From: CBDIHH01 sp965279095
Lineage (GTDB): Bacteria > Pseudomonadota > Alphaproteobacteria > Caulobacterales > Caulobacteraceae
Direction of reading: 5' to 3'
Assembly: GCA_965279095.1 (NCBI GenBank)
Contig: CBDIHH010000003.1
Coordinates: 124,001-188,000 of the forward strand
Length of the DNA stretch: 64,000 nt
Each line of letters opens with the position of its first letter. Within the stretch, counting starts at the first letter, position 1. This document shows positions 1-8,241 of this stretch, one piece after another. A program made the translations under genes and the position numbers. The notes beneath the pieces are model-generated. The model worked only from the letters and a program-made list of their open reading frames with translations. It was not told the origin of the DNA and did not search any database.

Positions 1-908
1 ACCAGCAGCTCATTGGCCAGCACGGTGTCGAAGCCCGCCGGGTCGTCGAGCATGACGAAGTGCCCGGCGTCCTTGAAGACCACGGCGCGGGCCCCCGGAT
101 GCGCCTGGCGGATCTCGGCGGTTTGGGTCGGCCAGCGGGCGGAATTGATGATCGACAAGGGTGTGGTCGCCATCGTCGCCAGGGTCGAGCGGATGTCGAC
201 GGCGGCCATGGCGGCCCCGGCGGCCTCGGCGATCGCCCGCGGGCCGGCGGCCATGGCGTCGGCGATCCTGTCCGCCAGCACGGGGTCGGCGCTCGGCAGG
301 AACATGCCGTCTCGAACCATCTTGCGCGTGGTTGCGGCGAAATCCGCGGCCGGCGGGCGCGGTTTGCCATCCCCCCTCATGGGCGCCGTGGTGAACAGGA
401 TGTCCACCGGGACAACCCCGGCCAGGGCCCCGGCCGGCATGCGCGCCCCGGCGACGCAGACGATGACCCCGCCCATGGAATGACCCACCAGGGTGACCTT
501 TCGCCCCGGGGCGGCGGCCGCGGCGACCCGGGCGACATCGTCGGCATAGGCCGCCATCGTCCAGTCCTTGCGGGTCTTGTCCGACTGGCCATGGCCGGGC
601 AGGTCCAGGGCGATCACCTGGTGGGTGGCGGAGAAGCGCTTGATCTGCGGCGCCCAGTAGCTGGAGTCGCACATCCAGCCGTGCACCAGCACCAGGGTTT
701 CGGGCCCCTCGCCGAAGCTGTTCCAGCGGATGCGCTGACCGTCCGCGGCCTCGGCCCAGCCGGAGCGGCTGGCCCGCGGCATGTCCGATGCGAACAGGGC
801 GGTAGACCGCGTATCGGCCGTGGCGGCGAGGGGGGACGCGGCGCCGGCGGCGACGGCCGCGGCCAGCACGGCCCGGCGGTGCGGTTTCGGGGTTTCGGCG
901 GAGCGCAT
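1..908 (-). CDS. alpha/beta hydrolase, exported, truncated by window edge
   Basis: Reading from an ATG at 908 the frame stays open to base 1, so the C-terminus lies outside the window. The N-terminus (MRSAETPKPHRRAVLAAAVA) has basic residues before an Ala-rich stretch, like a Sec or Tat signal. An alpha/beta hydrolase fold follows: the oxyanion strand LVLVHGWMCDSSYW, the nucleophile elbow GHSMGG (Ser nucleophile) and, close to the edge, the His region DAGHFVMLDDPAGF. The family hydrolyses esters or related bonds; the substrate cannot be read from sequence. It is divergent from TBDR1 across about 220 bp that contain a perfect 14-bp palindrome, so the two may be co-regulated. Confidence 0.85.
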   Translation of the reverse strand, partial: MRSAETPKPHRRAVLAAAVAAGAASPLAATADTRSTALFASDMPRASRSGWAEAADGQRIRWNSFGEGPETLVLVHGWMCDSSYWAPQIKRFSATHQVIALDLPGHGQSDKTRKDWTMAAYADDVARVAAAAAPGRKVTLVGHSMGGVIVCVAGARMPAGALAGVVPVDILFTTAPMRGDGKPRPPAADFAATTRKMVRDGMFLPSADPVLADRIADAMAAGPRAIAEAAGAAMAAVDIRSTLATMATTPLSIINSARWPTQTAEIRQAHPGARAVVFKDAGHFVMLDDPAGFDTVLANELL

Positions 909-989
909 TCGAGCCTCTCAAGCTAGCCGGTCGTCAGGGGCATCATGGCGCGATCGCGACGGCCGCGCCACCACCCCCGCCGAACGCGG

Positions 990-1003
990 TTCACATATGT
1001 GAA
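990..1003. promoter_or_regulatory. perfect 14-bp palindrome, candidate operator
   Basis: TTCACATATGTGAA is a perfect inverted repeat in the divergent region between the hydrolase (start 908) and TBDR1 (start 1131). It differs from the GntR-type and LacI-type palindromes found elsewhere in the window, so any regulator would be a different one, not encoded next to it here. Confidence 0.4.
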
Positions 1004-1130
1004 GCGGATGCCGACGCTTTGCCGTTTCGGCTACCGTCGTAATTTGATGCGGTCCAAGTCTCTATGCAGGCATTCCGCGCGCCAAGGCCCTGCGGGGCAC
1101 AAAACCAAGGCGCTTAACAGGGGGACATAC

Positions 1131-3818
1131 ATGAATCGCACACGACTGATGAGCTGCGCCGCGGCCGGCGTTCTGTCGGCGATGGCGGTCGGCCAGGGCG
1201 CCTTCGCCCAGGACAACGCCCGCAAGCCTGCCGCCCAGGCCAGTTCCAGCCAGCTGGAAGAGATCACCGTCACTGCCCAGCGGCGCGAGCAGAACCTGCA
1301 GATCGTGCCCGTGGCCGTCAGCGCCTTCACCTCGTCGGAGCTCGAACGGCGCGAGGTCGACAACTCCACCGAGCTGCTCAAATTCATCCCGAACGTCGCC
1401 AGCTACAACAACGGCGGCCAACAGGGCCAGGCCAACTACTTCTTCCGCGGGGTCGGCACTCCCGACGGATTGCAGACCTTCGACTCGCCGGTGGTGACCT
1501 ATCTGGACGATATCGTGCTCGGCCGGATCACCGGGTCCAATATTCAGTTCCTCGATCTGGATCGGATCGAAGTCCTCCGCGGACCCCAGGGCACCCTGTT
1601 CGGCCGCAACGTGACCGGGGGCGCCATCGCCTATTATACGCGCAAGCCAGGGCCTGAGCGGCGCCTTTCGGTGACCGCGAAATATGGCTCCCGCAACCAC
1701 CAGGAGCTGCGCGGCTCGGTGGACATTCCCCTCAGCGACAGCTTCTTCACCAGCTTGACGGCCTACGCCCTCAAGGAAGACGGCGCCATGAAGAGCCGCT
1801 TCAATGGCGAGACCTTCGGGGACGTCGACAACCGCGGCGTCCGGTTGGCCTTGCGGTACAATCCCAGCGAGACCTTCGACTGGAACTTCGGGGTCGATTA
1901 TTCCGAACAGGTGGGGGGCGTCTTCGGCGCGCCCGGCGATCTGACCTCGCCGACCCCGCGCAACACCGAGCGGGGCACCTACTTCAAGGACTTCTTCGCC
2001 ACCAACATCTCCCAGCGCTGGTGCGATACCGGCGGCGCCCGCAATCCGATCGCCCTGGCTCTGAACAACTGTTCCTATGTCCTGGCGGTCAACAAGGGGG
2101 TGACGTCCAACATCCGCTGGACCCTGCCGTTTACGACCCTGAACTTCATCACGGGGGTGCGCGAGACCGGCCAGTACTACAGCCTGGATTTCGGCGGGGG
2201 CAACAACCCGCAGAGCGCCCTGCAGGCCTTCCTGCTGCTGAACGATTCGTCGTTCAAGCAGATCTCCCAGGAGATCAAGGCCACGGGCGAGCTGTTCAAC
2301 AATCGCCTGAAATACGTCGCCGGCGTGTTCTATTTCGACGAGGACGACGACAGCCGCATCGTCCAGTTCACCCAGATCCGTGGCGCCGCGCTCACGCCGG
2401 GCTCGGACTCCCTGCTCAGCAACACCACCAAGAGCCTGGCCGCCTATATCCAGACTGACACCCTGATCACCGACAAGCTGACCCTCACCACGGGCGTTCG
2501 CTACACCAAGGATGAAAAGGCCGTCACGGTCGAGAACCGCAACTTCGCCACCCGCGCCCTGATCTTCAACACCAGCCAGATCATCGGGGTGCCGTCCTTC
2601 GATTCGACCAAGGTCACGCCGAAGATCAGCGTGCAGTATCAGTTCACCCCCGACATCATGACCTACGCCTCGTACACCAAGGGCTTCAAGTCCGGCGGCT
2701 GGCAGGGTCGGGCGGCCACGGCGTCGGCCTTCAAGGATTTCCGGGACGAGGAGGCCGATTCCTATGAAATCGGCGCCCGCACGGAGCTGTTCGACCGCCG
2801 TCTTCGCCTGAACATCACCGGCTTCCACGTCAAATACACCGACCTGCAGATCAACAGCGCCTTTACGCCGCCCGGCCAGTTCATCAGCGTCTTCATTACC
2901 GACAACGCCGGCGACGCCACCAACAAGGGGGTGGAAATCGAGTCGCAGTTCGTCCTGGCCGAGGGACTGACCGGCCAGTTCAGCGCCGGCTTCCAGAAGT
3001 CCGAATACACCAAGCTGAAGGCGGGCGCCCTGGCGTCTGGCTTCAAGATCGGCGGCCGGCTGACGCAGACGCCGGAGTCGAGCTTCGCGGCGGGCCTCAA
3101 CTGGGCCCATGATTGGGAGGCCCTGAAAGGGACCACCAACATCTCGGCCAACGTCTCCTACCTGCCGTCCTACAATCCGACGGTGACAGCCTCCAGCATC
3201 GCCACCGAAGACTTCGTGTTCGTCAACGCCTCGGCCTCGTACCAGCCGCGGGGATCCAACTTCGAAGTCGCCCTCGAGTGCAAGAATTGCTTCGACCGAC
3301 AAGTGATCGTCGCGCCCAGCGTCAACGGCGGCGGCGCCCAGGCGCTGCTGAAATACTACGGGGTCAGCCTCAAGTACAACTACCGCGGCGCCCAGGAGCC
3401 GGTCGCCCCGCCGCCGGCCCCGCCGCCGCCGCCGCCTCCGCCCCCTCCGCCGCCCCCTCCGCCCCCGCCTCCGGTGGCCTATGAGGCGCGCGAGTTCGTG
3501 GTCTACTTCCCCTTCGATCAGTCTGTCCTGACCCCGGAAGCCCAGCAGGTCATCGCCCAGGCGGCCGACTATGCGAAGACCGGCAATGCGACGCGGGTCG
3601 TGGTGGTCGGCCACGCCGACACCTCCGGCTCGGCCGCCTACAACGTGAAGCTGTCCGAGCGTCGCGCCAAGGCGACGGCTGACGCCCTGGTCGGCTCGGG
3701 CCTGGCCCAGACCGCCCTGGCGGTGGACTGGAAGGGCGAGGCGGAACCCGCCGTCGCCACCGGCGACGGGGTGAAGGAGCCCCTCAACCGCCGCGCCACC
3801 ATCAACATCAACTTCTAA
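1131..3818 (+). CDS. TonB-dependent receptor with C-terminal OmpA-like domain (TBDR1)
   Basis: An outer-membrane active transporter of 895 residues. I chose the ATG at 1131, which follows AGGGGGA and begins a clear signal peptide (MNRTRLMSCAAAGVLSAM..., cleavage near AFAQ, about residue 27), over the longer open frame from 945. A TonB-box-like segment LEEITVTAQ lies at about 42-50. The plug contains the family motif LRGPQGTLFGRN, and barrel strands include the common YASYTKGFKSGGW. The last barrel strand ends near residue 755. A 25-residue proline-rich linker (757-781) and an OmpA-like domain (782-895) with GHADTSG and LSERRAKATADAL follow. Ordinary TBDRs stop at the last barrel strand, so the extension is unusual. 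Substrate unknown. Confidence 0.93.
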   Translation: MNRTRLMSCAAAGVLSAMAVGQGAFAQDNARKPAAQASSSQLEEITVTAQRREQNLQIVPVAVSAFTSSELERREVDNSTELLKFIPNVASYNNGGQQGQANYFFRGVGTPDGLQTFDSPVVTYLDDIVLGRITGSNIQFLDLDRIEVLRGPQGTLFGRNVTGGAIAYYTRKPGPERRLSVTAKYGSRNHQELRGSVDIPLSDSFFTSLTAYALKEDGAMKSRFNGETFGDVDNRGVRLALRYNPSETFDWNFGVDYSEQVGGVFGAPGDLTSPTPRNTERGTYFKDFFATNISQRWCDTGGARNPIALALNNCSYVLAVNKGVTSNIRWTLPFTTLNFITGVRETGQYYSLDFGGGNNPQSALQAFLLLNDSSFKQISQEIKATGELFNNRLKYVAGVFYFDEDDDSRIVQFTQIRGAALTPGSDSLLSNTTKSLAAYIQTDTLITDKLTLTTGVRYTKDEKAVTVENRNFATRALIFNTSQIIGVPSFDSTKVTPKISVQYQFTPDIMTYASYTKGFKSGGWQGRAATASAFKDFRDEEADSYEIGARTELFDRRLRLNITGFHVKYTDLQINSAFTPPGQFISVFITDNAGDATNKGVEIESQFVLAEGLTGQFSAGFQKSEYTKLKAGALASGFKIGGRLTQTPESSFAAGLNWAHDWEALKGTTNISANVSYLPSYNPTVTASSIATEDFVFVNASASYQPRGSNFEVALECKNCFDRQVIVAPSVNGGGAQALLKYYGVSLKYNYRGAQEPVAPPPAPPPPPPPPPPPPPPPPPPVAYEAREFVVYFPFDQSVLTPEAQQVIAQAADYAKTGNATRVVVVGHADTSGSAAYNVKLSERRAKATADALVGSGLAQTALAVDWKGEAEPAVATGDGVKEPLNRRATININF
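3399..3473 (+). repeat. proline-rich linker coding repeat in TBDR1
   Basis: Low-complexity CCG/CCC/CCT codons encode 25 residues, nearly all Pro with a few Ala and one Val, between the barrel and the OmpA-like domain. Matching tracts occur at 21199-21282, 32141-32215 and 58741-58818 with different lengths (28, 25 and 26 codons). Confidence 0.9.
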
Positions 3819-3829
3819 GGCTGACTCTC

Positions 3830-3962
3830 CTCCCCCGCCCGCAGGGCGGGGGAGGGGGACCGCCGGCCCTCGGCCGGGGGTGGAGGGGGCTGAGCCGCCT
3901 TGTCCCGGCCATCGTCGCGCTGCCCCTTCCACCCCGCCGCTGCGCGGCGCGGTCCCCCTTCC
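3830..3962. repeat. intergenic palindromic element with terminator-like hairpin
   Basis: Just after TBDR1, CTCCCCCGCCC (3830-3840) pairs with GGGCGGGGGAG (3844-3854) across a 3-base loop. A larger imperfect inverted repeat pairs roughly 3850-3889 with 3923-3962. There is no U-run, so termination is only possible. It looks like a dispersed REP-type intergenic element between convergent genes. Confidence 0.55.
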
Positions 3963-3996
3963 CCACGCCTTCGGCGCGGGGCAGGAGAGAGTGGCG

Positions 3997-4605
3997 CTAC
4001 GCCTGCGACGGGCGGGCGCTTGAAGGAGCCGGTCTCGACCGGAAATCCGCCCGAGGCCGGGCGAACACCCGGCTCACCATCGGGGCGAATGTCTCCAGCG
4101 GTAGGGTGTCATAGGCGGGGTCGAAGGCGGCCTGGTCGTAGAGGTCGACGAAGTCGAAGGTGTGCTGGAAATGCGGGTGGCCGCGAAAGGCCTCCATCGC
4201 ATTGCGGTCGCCGCCGTTGAAGTGGACGTAGTGATAGCCCTGGAACGGGGCGTGGTTCTTGACCATCCAGTGGTTGGCCTCGGACACGAAGGGCTCGACC
4301 ACCACGCCGGCCAGTTGGGCGTGGTTATAGGAGGCCAGGTGGTCGCCGATATCGTGCACCAGGGCGCAGACCACATACTCTTCGTCGCGGCCGTCGCGAA
4401 GGGCGCGAGTGGCGGTCTGCAGGCTGTGCTGCAGACGGTCGATGGGGAAGCCGCCGAAGTCCCCCGCGAGGGCCTTCAGGTTGTCGAGGATGCGCTCCGG
4501 CAATCCGGCCTGGAACTGCTGCGTCCACGGGCGCAGGGGCGCGAACTGTTCCTCGGTGACGCCCTTGAGCTGGGTGAAGGTGGCGCTGGGCCAGTCTTCG
4601 GACAT
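3997..4605 (-). CDS. HD-domain protein, possibly a diiron oxygenase-like member
   Basis: A soluble 202-residue protein with an HD-type metal site: HSLQTATRALRDG, then the paired VHDIGDHLASYNHAQ, and later NHAPFQGYHYVHF. The layout (LQHSLQ...HDIGD...FVSEANHWMVKNH) resembles the HD group that includes PhnZ and myo-inositol oxygenase-like mixed-valence diiron enzymes, as much as classical HD phosphohydrolases; the sequence alone does not decide. A strong GAGGAGG precedes the ATG at 4605. It lies 10 bp downstream of the VOC gene and is probably the last gene of an MFS-VOC-HD operon. The Arg/Pro/Ser-rich C-terminus looks disordered. Confidence 0.75.
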   Translation of the reverse strand: MSEDWPSATFTQLKGVTEEQFAPLRPWTQQFQAGLPERILDNLKALAGDFGGFPIDRLQHSLQTATRALRDGRDEEYVVCALVHDIGDHLASYNHAQLAGVVVEPFVSEANHWMVKNHAPFQGYHYVHFNGGDRNAMEAFRGHPHFQHTFDFVDLYDQAAFDPAYDTLPLETFAPMVSRVFARPRADFRSRPAPSSARPSQA

Positions 4606-4615
4606 CGGCCCCTCC

Positions 4616-5545
4616 TCAGGCGTCGATCAGCTCGATCAGTTCCCCGGCGGCGCCCGCCATCACCCCGGTGCGCCGGCCCTTGAAGGCGCCGTAGCCGGCC
4701 GTCGTCGCCGGGCCCTTCAGCCGGTCCTTGAACCGGTCGAAGCCCTTGCACTCGAAGCTCACCAGGGCCAGGCCCGGGGGCAGGCCCCCCGGCGGGGTGT
4801 TGCGCGTCTTGCGCGGCTGCGGGAACTGGTCGATCTCGATCTTGCAGCCGTCCTCCAGCTCCGTCGCCACCAGTTGGAAGCGCGGCAGGTCATGCACCTC
4901 GCTGGACTCGTTGCCGAAGGTGTCGCGGTAGAAGGCGACGGCGGCGGGCAGGTCGGGGACGCTGACCACGGTGATGAACACCCGGCCGACGAAGGACTGG
5001 GCGACCGCCAGGTCCGGCTTGCGCTCGCGGATCCAGGTCAGGTTGAGCCGTTCGCCGGCGGGGCCATCGGCCTGCATGGCGCGCAGGTATTCGTAGGTGG
5101 GCACCGTATGGGGCGGCCCGTCGGGCTTGAAGGCCGAGGTCTTCAGGCGCTCGTACAGTTCGTCGGAGTTCTGCACCGTGATCTCGGTGGTGTTCCAGCC
5201 ATAGGTCCCCTTGGGGTCGTAGTCGGGGCCGCCGGCCTGTTCGACGAAGCGCAGGTAGCAGGGCTCGCCGCTGGCCGGGCCCAGGATCGACATCGCCTTG
5301 CCGGCCGTCGCCGGCGCGCCCCAGCTCAGGGCCTCGGCCTTGGACACCGCGCCGCGGCGAATGAGCTTGTAGCCCATGTCCTTGATCCATCCGGCCTCGG
5401 CGGCCCGCACGTCCGGCGCCGTGATGGTCACCGCGCGGATGGCGCCCAGGCTGCGCCCCCCGGTCGCGGCCAGGACCGACGGCGCGAGGGCCAGCAGGGG
5501 GGCGGCGGCGAGGCCCGCCTGCACCAGGGTGCGTCTTGTGGTCAT
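4616..5545 (-). CDS. exported VOC (glyoxalase/dioxygenase superfamily) protein
   Basis: A 309-residue protein with two VOC (beta-alpha-beta-beta-beta) modules: the first from about residue 35 (IRAVTITAPDVRAAEAGW), the second from about 165 (VGRVFITVVSVPDLPAAVAF). The N-terminus MTTRRTLVQAGLAAAPLLAL has a twin-arginine-like signal with an Ala/Leu core, suggesting folded export to the periplasm. VOC enzymes bind a divalent metal and include extradiol dioxygenases, glyoxalases and isomerases; the reaction here is unknown. It sits between the MFS gene (13 bp away) and the HD gene. A paralogue lies at 7168-8154; both share (C/T)KIE(I/L)DQ and TPPGGLP motifs. Confidence 0.8.
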   Translation of the reverse strand: MTTRRTLVQAGLAAAPLLALAPSVLAATGGRSLGAIRAVTITAPDVRAAEAGWIKDMGYKLIRRGAVSKAEALSWGAPATAGKAMSILGPASGEPCYLRFVEQAGGPDYDPKGTYGWNTTEITVQNSDELYERLKTSAFKPDGPPHTVPTYEYLRAMQADGPAGERLNLTWIRERKPDLAVAQSFVGRVFITVVSVPDLPAAVAFYRDTFGNESSEVHDLPRFQLVATELEDGCKIEIDQFPQPRKTRNTPPGGLPPGLALVSFECKGFDRFKDRLKGPATTAGYGAFKGRRTGVMAGAAGELIELIDA

Positions 5546-5558
5546 CGGAGCGACTCCA

Positions 5559-6953
5559 TCAGCGGGTTGCGGCGGCGGGCGAGGGCTCGTCCCAGGCCTT
5601 GGCCCGTTCGGCGGCGCGGATGAAGGCCTTGCGGCCGAACAGCAGCACGATCGCGGCCAGCAGGCCGCAGCCGAAATAGACCACGGCCAGGCTCTGGGCG
5701 ATGCCGGTGGGGGCGGTGAAGACGGTGTCGTTCAGCTCGCCGACGATGAAGGCGCCCACGGTGAGCGAGATCAGGCCGGTGGCCAAGGTGTAGAGGGCGA
5801 CGATCTGGCCGCGCAGCTCATTGGGGGTGATCTGATTGAGGCCGGTGAGGGCGGCGGCGTTGGACCAGTTGGAGGCGATGGCGCTGATGGAGATGAACAC
5901 CAGCAGCATGTGCGGGGTGGGGGACAGGGCGCCGGCGGTGTTGAACAGGATGATGCTGGCCGAATGGCCCAGGGACATCAGCACCGGGGCGTCGTTGCGC
6001 CCCTTGCGGATCAGGAAGGCCATGGTCCAGCCGGCGACGATGGCGCCGGTCATGCCCACCACGAAGGCGATCGAGCCCAGGCTGACGGCCACCTGGCCGG
6101 GGTTCCACTGGTGCACGCGCATGAACAGGGTCGGCTGCCAGGCCAGGGTTGCATAGACCGCGACGATGTTCAGCACCGGCCCCAGCATCATGGCGGCATA
6201 GGCCCCGGCGTTGCCGCGGATCTGCTCGACCACGGGCTTGACCGAGAATTTGGTGGCGATCTTGGCCTGTCCGCGCCGGACCGGCTCGCGCACGGTGAGC
6301 AGGAACAGCACCGAGATGAACAGGCCCGGCAGGCCGATCAGGAAGAAGGTGATCTGCCAGGTCTGCAGCCCCGCCAGCCAGCCGTCGCCGCTGACGGCGA
6401 TCTTGGCCGCCAGATACAAGGCCAGGGCGGTGACCAGGTAGGAGAGGCCGGTGCCCACCGAGCCGCCGAGCATGTAGAAGCCGAAGGCGCGGGCCCGGCG
6501 GTCGGCCGGGAAATAGTCGGCGATCAGGGAACTGGCCCCGGGGGCGAGGGTCGCCTCGCCGATGCCCACCCCCACGCGGGAGATGAACAGGCCGCCGAAG
6601 CTGCGCGCGAAGCCGCAGGCCACGGTGGCCGCGCTCCAGAAGGCGACGCCCAGGGCGATCAGGGGCACCCGCCGCCAGCGGTCGGCGAGCACGCCCACCG
6701 GCAGGCCGAACAGGGTGTAGCAGATGGCGAACGCCAGCCCCTGCAGCAGCCCGATCTGGGCGTCGGTGATGTGCAGACCCTCCTTGATCGGCCCCACCAT
6801 CATGCCGATGGCGATGCGATCGAGGATGGCGAAGGAGAAGGCCAGGGTCAGCAGGACGACCACGTACCAGGCATAGGCCGGCCTGGGCCAGGGCGTGGCG
6901 ACGACGGGCGCGGCGGCCTGCGGGGCGTCGTCGTCCAACTTGGTGGCGTCCAT
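5559..6953 (-). CDS. MFS transporter (Spinster/hexuronate-like type)
   Basis: A 464-residue inner-membrane permease with about 12 hydrophobic segments. The ATG at 6953 (MDATKLDDDAP) gives a normal MFS N-terminus; the longer upstream frame would add an unrelated Arg/Pro/Ala-rich stretch. Signatures are FAILDRIAIGMMVGPIKE in TM1 and LFGLPVGVLADRWRR (the MFS loop 2-3 motif). It resembles the permeases at 32747-34105 and 48835-50190, which share DRIAIG or DRGILN and TPNELRG or TPNEMRG. It heads the operon with the VOC and HD genes, so it probably moves the same unknown compound. Confidence 0.88.
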   Translation of the reverse strand: MDATKLDDDAPQAAAPVVATPWPRPAYAWYVVVLLTLAFSFAILDRIAIGMMVGPIKEGLHITDAQIGLLQGLAFAICYTLFGLPVGVLADRWRRVPLIALGVAFWSAATVACGFARSFGGLFISRVGVGIGEATLAPGASSLIADYFPADRRARAFGFYMLGGSVGTGLSYLVTALALYLAAKIAVSGDGWLAGLQTWQITFFLIGLPGLFISVLFLLTVREPVRRGQAKIATKFSVKPVVEQIRGNAGAYAAMMLGPVLNIVAVYATLAWQPTLFMRVHQWNPGQVAVSLGSIAFVVGMTGAIVAGWTMAFLIRKGRNDAPVLMSLGHSASIILFNTAGALSPTPHMLLVFISISAIASNWSNAAALTGLNQITPNELRGQIVALYTLATGLISLTVGAFIVGELNDTVFTAPTGIAQSLAVVYFGCGLLAAIVLLFGRKAFIRAAERAKAWDEPSPAAATR

Positions 6954-7046
6954 GCGATGCGTTGTCCCTCGAAACCGAAGCCGGCCGGTCATCTGGCCCA
7001 CGAACCGGGGCGCCTGCAAGCCAATCCCAGCGCGCCTGGCCGGGAA

Positions 7047-7064
7047 AATAAGGTATATGTTATT
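7047..7064. promoter_or_regulatory. AT-rich dyad in divergent promoter region
   Basis: AATAA-N8-TTATT in otherwise GC-rich DNA between the divergent MFS (start 6953) and VOC (start 7168) genes. It could hold a -10 element or an operator; the evidence is composition and position only. Confidence 0.25.
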
Positions 7065-7167
7065 CGCCGACTGTCGGACGCCTGTCCTCCGCCCGGGTGG
7101 AGTGGCGAAGGCGTCCGTGGTTTGCTGCCAATGCGCGCCCGCCCGGGCCCGATCCAGGGGATGATTC

Positions 7168-8154
7168 ATGATGACACGCCGTAGCACCTTGGCCGCCGCC
7201 GCCGCCGCCGCGACCACCCTCGGCGCCGGCGCGGGCCATGCGGAGCCCCCCGCTGCTGGGGCGACCCTGCTCGGCCCGCTGCGCGGCGTCACCACCACCG
7301 CCGCCGACCTCAAGGCGGTCGAGGCGGCCTATGCCGACCACCTCGGCTATCGCACGGTCAGCCACGGGCCGCTGCCGGCCGAGGTCGCCGCCGCCTGGGG
7401 CGCCCCGGCCCTGGCCGGCAAGGCCTACCTGGCCATGGAGCCGTCCACGGGCGAGCAGACCCTGCTGCGCTTCGTCGAACAGGCCATGCCCGCGGGCTTC
7501 AAGCCGATGACTACCTATGGCTGGGCGTCCACCGAGATCATCCTGAAGAGCTGCGACGTCCTCGCCGAGAAGCTGGCCGGCACCCCGTTCCGCATGGTGT
7601 CGCCGCCGACGCCGCTGGGCAATTCGCCCAATATCAAGGCCTTCCAGGCCATCGGCCCGGCCAATGAGATGCTCTACCTGACCTCGATCGAAGGCCCTCT
7701 GCCCGGCCGCGACATGCCCAAGACCACGGCCCTGGTCGGCCGCTGCTTCATCGCGGTGGCGGGCATGCCCGATCGCGCCAAGGCGGCGGACTGGTATCTG
7801 GAGACCTTCGGCAACACCACGGGCAAGCCGATGACCAGCCGCATCCGCAGCCTGTCGCGCCAGAACGACCTGCCGGTCGAGGACACCCAGTATGAGCTGT
7901 CGGTGACCGAGTGCGGCGACGGCACCAAGATCGAGCTCGACCAGTATCTGGACTTCGCCAAGCCGCGTCCCACGCCTCCCGGCGGCCTGCCCGTGGGGAT
8001 GGCCATGGTCACCTTCGAATGCGCGCAGTTCGACCGCTACGTCGGCAAGATGATCGCCCCGCCGGCCAAGGCCGCCTTCGGTCCCCACAAGGGCGGCCGC
8101 ATCGGCGTGATGCGCGGGCCCGGCGGCGAACTGCTCGAACTGGTGGAGGTGTAG
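7168..8154 (+). CDS. exported VOC family protein, paralogue of 4616-5545
   Basis: A 328-residue two-module VOC protein. The N-terminus MMTRRSTLAAAAAAATTLGA has an RR pair and an Ala-rich core, so Tat or Sec export is likely. It matches the protein at 4616-5545 throughout: GPLRGVTTTAADLKAVEAAY, the TTYGW(A/N)(S/T)TEI region, TKIELDQYLDFAKPRPTPPG and the ending GGELLELVEV. Either ATG of the ATGATG-like start (7168 or 7171) could be used. It is divergent from the MFS gene. The pair flanking one transporter suggests a duplicated step, or two related substrates, of one pathway. Confidence 0.8.
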   Translation: MMTRRSTLAAAAAAATTLGAGAGHAEPPAAGATLLGPLRGVTTTAADLKAVEAAYADHLGYRTVSHGPLPAEVAAAWGAPALAGKAYLAMEPSTGEQTLLRFVEQAMPAGFKPMTTYGWASTEIILKSCDVLAEKLAGTPFRMVSPPTPLGNSPNIKAFQAIGPANEMLYLTSIEGPLPGRDMPKTTALVGRCFIAVAGMPDRAKAADWYLETFGNTTGKPMTSRIRSLSRQNDLPVEDTQYELSVTECGDGTKIELDQYLDFAKPRPTPPGGLPVGMAMVTFECAQFDRYVGKMIAPPAKAAFGPHKGGRIGVMRGPGGELLELVEV

Positions 8155-8241
8155 GGGCCGCCACCGCGCCCGGTCGGACCGCCGCGGGACTGACTGGACG
8201 ACGGCGACTCCAAGACGGTTTCGCGTCCATCCATGCGTGGG

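Noticed and set aside
945..1130. N-terminal extension of TBDR1 from 945
   Set aside because: It would put 62 Arg-rich residues ahead of a normal signal peptide; the ATG at 1131 has a good ribosome site.
1062..3932. 956-codon open frame on the minus strand opposite TBDR1
   Set aside because: It mirrors the receptor gene; the product is Gly/Arg/Ala/Val/Asp-rich without domains. Strong GC bias at third positions keeps the complementary frame open.
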